Shown here one piece after another: positions 14,234 to 14,459 of a stretch of 14,459 nt of DNA. The notes under the pieces are model-generated. The model saw nothing but the letters and a program-made list of their open reading frames with translations, had not been told where the DNA came from and made no database searches. Both the position numbers and the translations under genes were made by a program. The DNA comes from Candidatus Bathyarchaeota archaeon (GTDB lineage: Archaea; Thermoproteota; Bathyarchaeia; Bathyarchaeales; DTEX01), in contig JAGTQS010000034.1 of NCBI GenBank assembly GCA_018397055.1, positions 2,153-16,611 on the forward strand. Direction: 5' to 3'. Each line of letters starts with the position of its first letter. Within the stretch, counting starts at the first letter, position 1.

Positions 14234-14297
14234 CCGGGAAACCCAAGCTGCCGGGGAGATGAGAAGGGGGTATATTTAGACAGGTTGGGTTTCCCGG
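14234..14297. repeat. Perfect 13-bp inverted repeat with TATA-like element in the loop
   Basis: CCGGGAAACCCAA (14234-14246) is the exact reverse complement of TTGGGTTTCCCGG (14285-14297). After one G-G mismatch, CTG (14248-14250) pairs with CAG (14281-14283). An outer arm GGTAAC (14219-14224) pairs with GTTACC (14301-14306) across an internal loop. The apical loop is purine-rich (GGGGAGATGAGAAGGGGG) and ends in TATATTTAGA (14271-14280). As RNA it would be a stable stem-loop; as DNA it frames a TATA-like box like an operator. No T tract follows, so it is not an obvious terminator. Confidence 0.6.
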
Positions 14298-14351
14298 TAA
14301 GTTACCTTCTGCGTTTTCCACGTAATAAATTTTTCGATGTTATCAGTAGTT

Positions 14352-14368
14352 CCGAAAGTGTTTTTCGG
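14352..14368 (+). other. Small hairpin CCGAAA/TTTCGG
   Basis: Six perfect pairs close a 5-base loop, with two possible G-U pairs at the base. It lies between the inverted repeat and the possible downstream start. It could be part of a longer leader structure, or chance. Confidence 0.25.
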
Positions 14369-14403
14369 GGAGCGTTGTTTGAGTGGGATAGGAGTTAGTT
14401 TTT

Positions 14404-14459
14404 GTGGAATGTGAACCATACACCTCTAATGTGAATATCGTTGAAGCGGAGGCATATGG
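14404..14459 (+). CDS. Possible start of a gene running off the right edge
   Basis: A frame is open from 14392 to the edge. GTG 14404 has GGAG (14391-14394) 9 bases upstream and would give a product starting M-E-C-E-P-Y-T-S-N-V and continuing NIVEAEAYG. Other starts are GTG 14431 in the same frame, or ATG 14456 in another frame behind GGAGG (14448-14452) at a tight 3-base spacing. Only about 18 residues are visible, too few to name a family. A real gene here would give the TATA-like element at 14271-14280, or the AT-rich one near 14325, a purpose. Confidence 0.3.
   Translation, partial: MECEPYTSNVNIVEAEAY

Larger units (their letters stand above)
14169..14403. other. Gene-free stretch with G-poor tract and inverted repeats
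   Basis: I find no convincing gene here. From 14169 to about 14216 the plus strand is almost pure A and C, continuing the G-poor 3' end of the Nob1-like gene. A strong inverted repeat follows (14234-14297, listed separately), then a small hairpin CCGAAA-loop-TTTCGG (14352-14368) and an AT-rich TAATAAATTTTT near 14321-14332. A plus-strand frame running from 14039 to 14398 passes through, but it is out of frame with Nob1 and mostly overlaps it. Confidence 0.5.

Noticed and set aside
14248..14283. C/D-box small RNA in the loop (GATGA present)
   Set aside because: No CTGA D box lies at a fitting distance, so the GATGA alone is not evidence.
14234..14297. tRNA or rho-independent-style terminator
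   Set aside because: The 64-base span is too short for a tRNA and lacks a TTC-loop and anticodon arm; no T tract follows the stem for a terminator.
14039..14398. 119-residue plus-strand frame overlapping the Nob1-like gene and the downstream gap
   Set aside because: It is out of frame with the well-supported PIN/zinc-ribbon gene; its Lys/Gln/Pro-rich start is a by-product of the A/C-rich tract and the rest translates the inverted repeat.

Overview
The window is about 14.5 kb of archaeal chromosome. SRP54, hypusine-type aIF5A, a Nob1-like PIN/zinc-ribbon protein, a two-subunit aconitase X and AT-rich TATA elements close to start codons all point to Archaea. The mix looks most like a TACK-group archaeon, perhaps Bathyarchaeia; that placement is an inference from gene content only. 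Genes are densely packed, often converge with gaps or overlaps of a few bases, and use TTG and GTG starts freely. I see no rRNA, tRNA, CRISPR array, insertion sequence or phage gene.

Layout. Positions 2-223 hold the 3' end of a gene that may be a Clp1/Grc3-type polynucleotide kinase; it converges on and overlaps an endonuclease III gene (209-910, minus). Next come an iron-type alcohol dehydrogenase (1137-2321) and an HpcH/HpaI-type aldolase with changed active-site residues (about 2461-3246). Positions 3326-7082 form the metabolic centre: a small protein resembling proteasome-assembly chaperone PAC4, overlapping a UbiD-family decarboxylase on the plus strand, facing on the minus strand an unknown 130-residue protein and the small and large subunits of aconitase X. 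UbiD plus split aconitase X is the signature of the archaeal modified mevalonate pathway: phosphomevalonate is dehydrated to trans-anhydromevalonate phosphate, then decarboxylated to isopentenyl phosphate. An ABC exporter pair (7234-9668) follows, then SRP54 (minus), threonine aldolase (plus), aIF5A (minus), and an NAD kinase/Nob1-like pair (plus). Positions 14169-14403 contain an extremely G-poor stretch and a strong inverted repeat with a TATA-like element in its loop; a further reading frame may begin at 14404 and runs off the end.

How it fits together. Most genes are housekeeping: DNA repair, protein targeting, translation elongation, ribosome maturation, NADP supply and isoprenoid lipid precursors. 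The points worth a second look are the PAC4-like gene translationally coupled to UbiD, the uncharacterised 130-residue protein upstream of aconitase X, a His in place of one [4Fe-4S] Cys ligand in endonuclease III, the Tyr and Lys substitutions in the aldolase, and the structured element near the right end.
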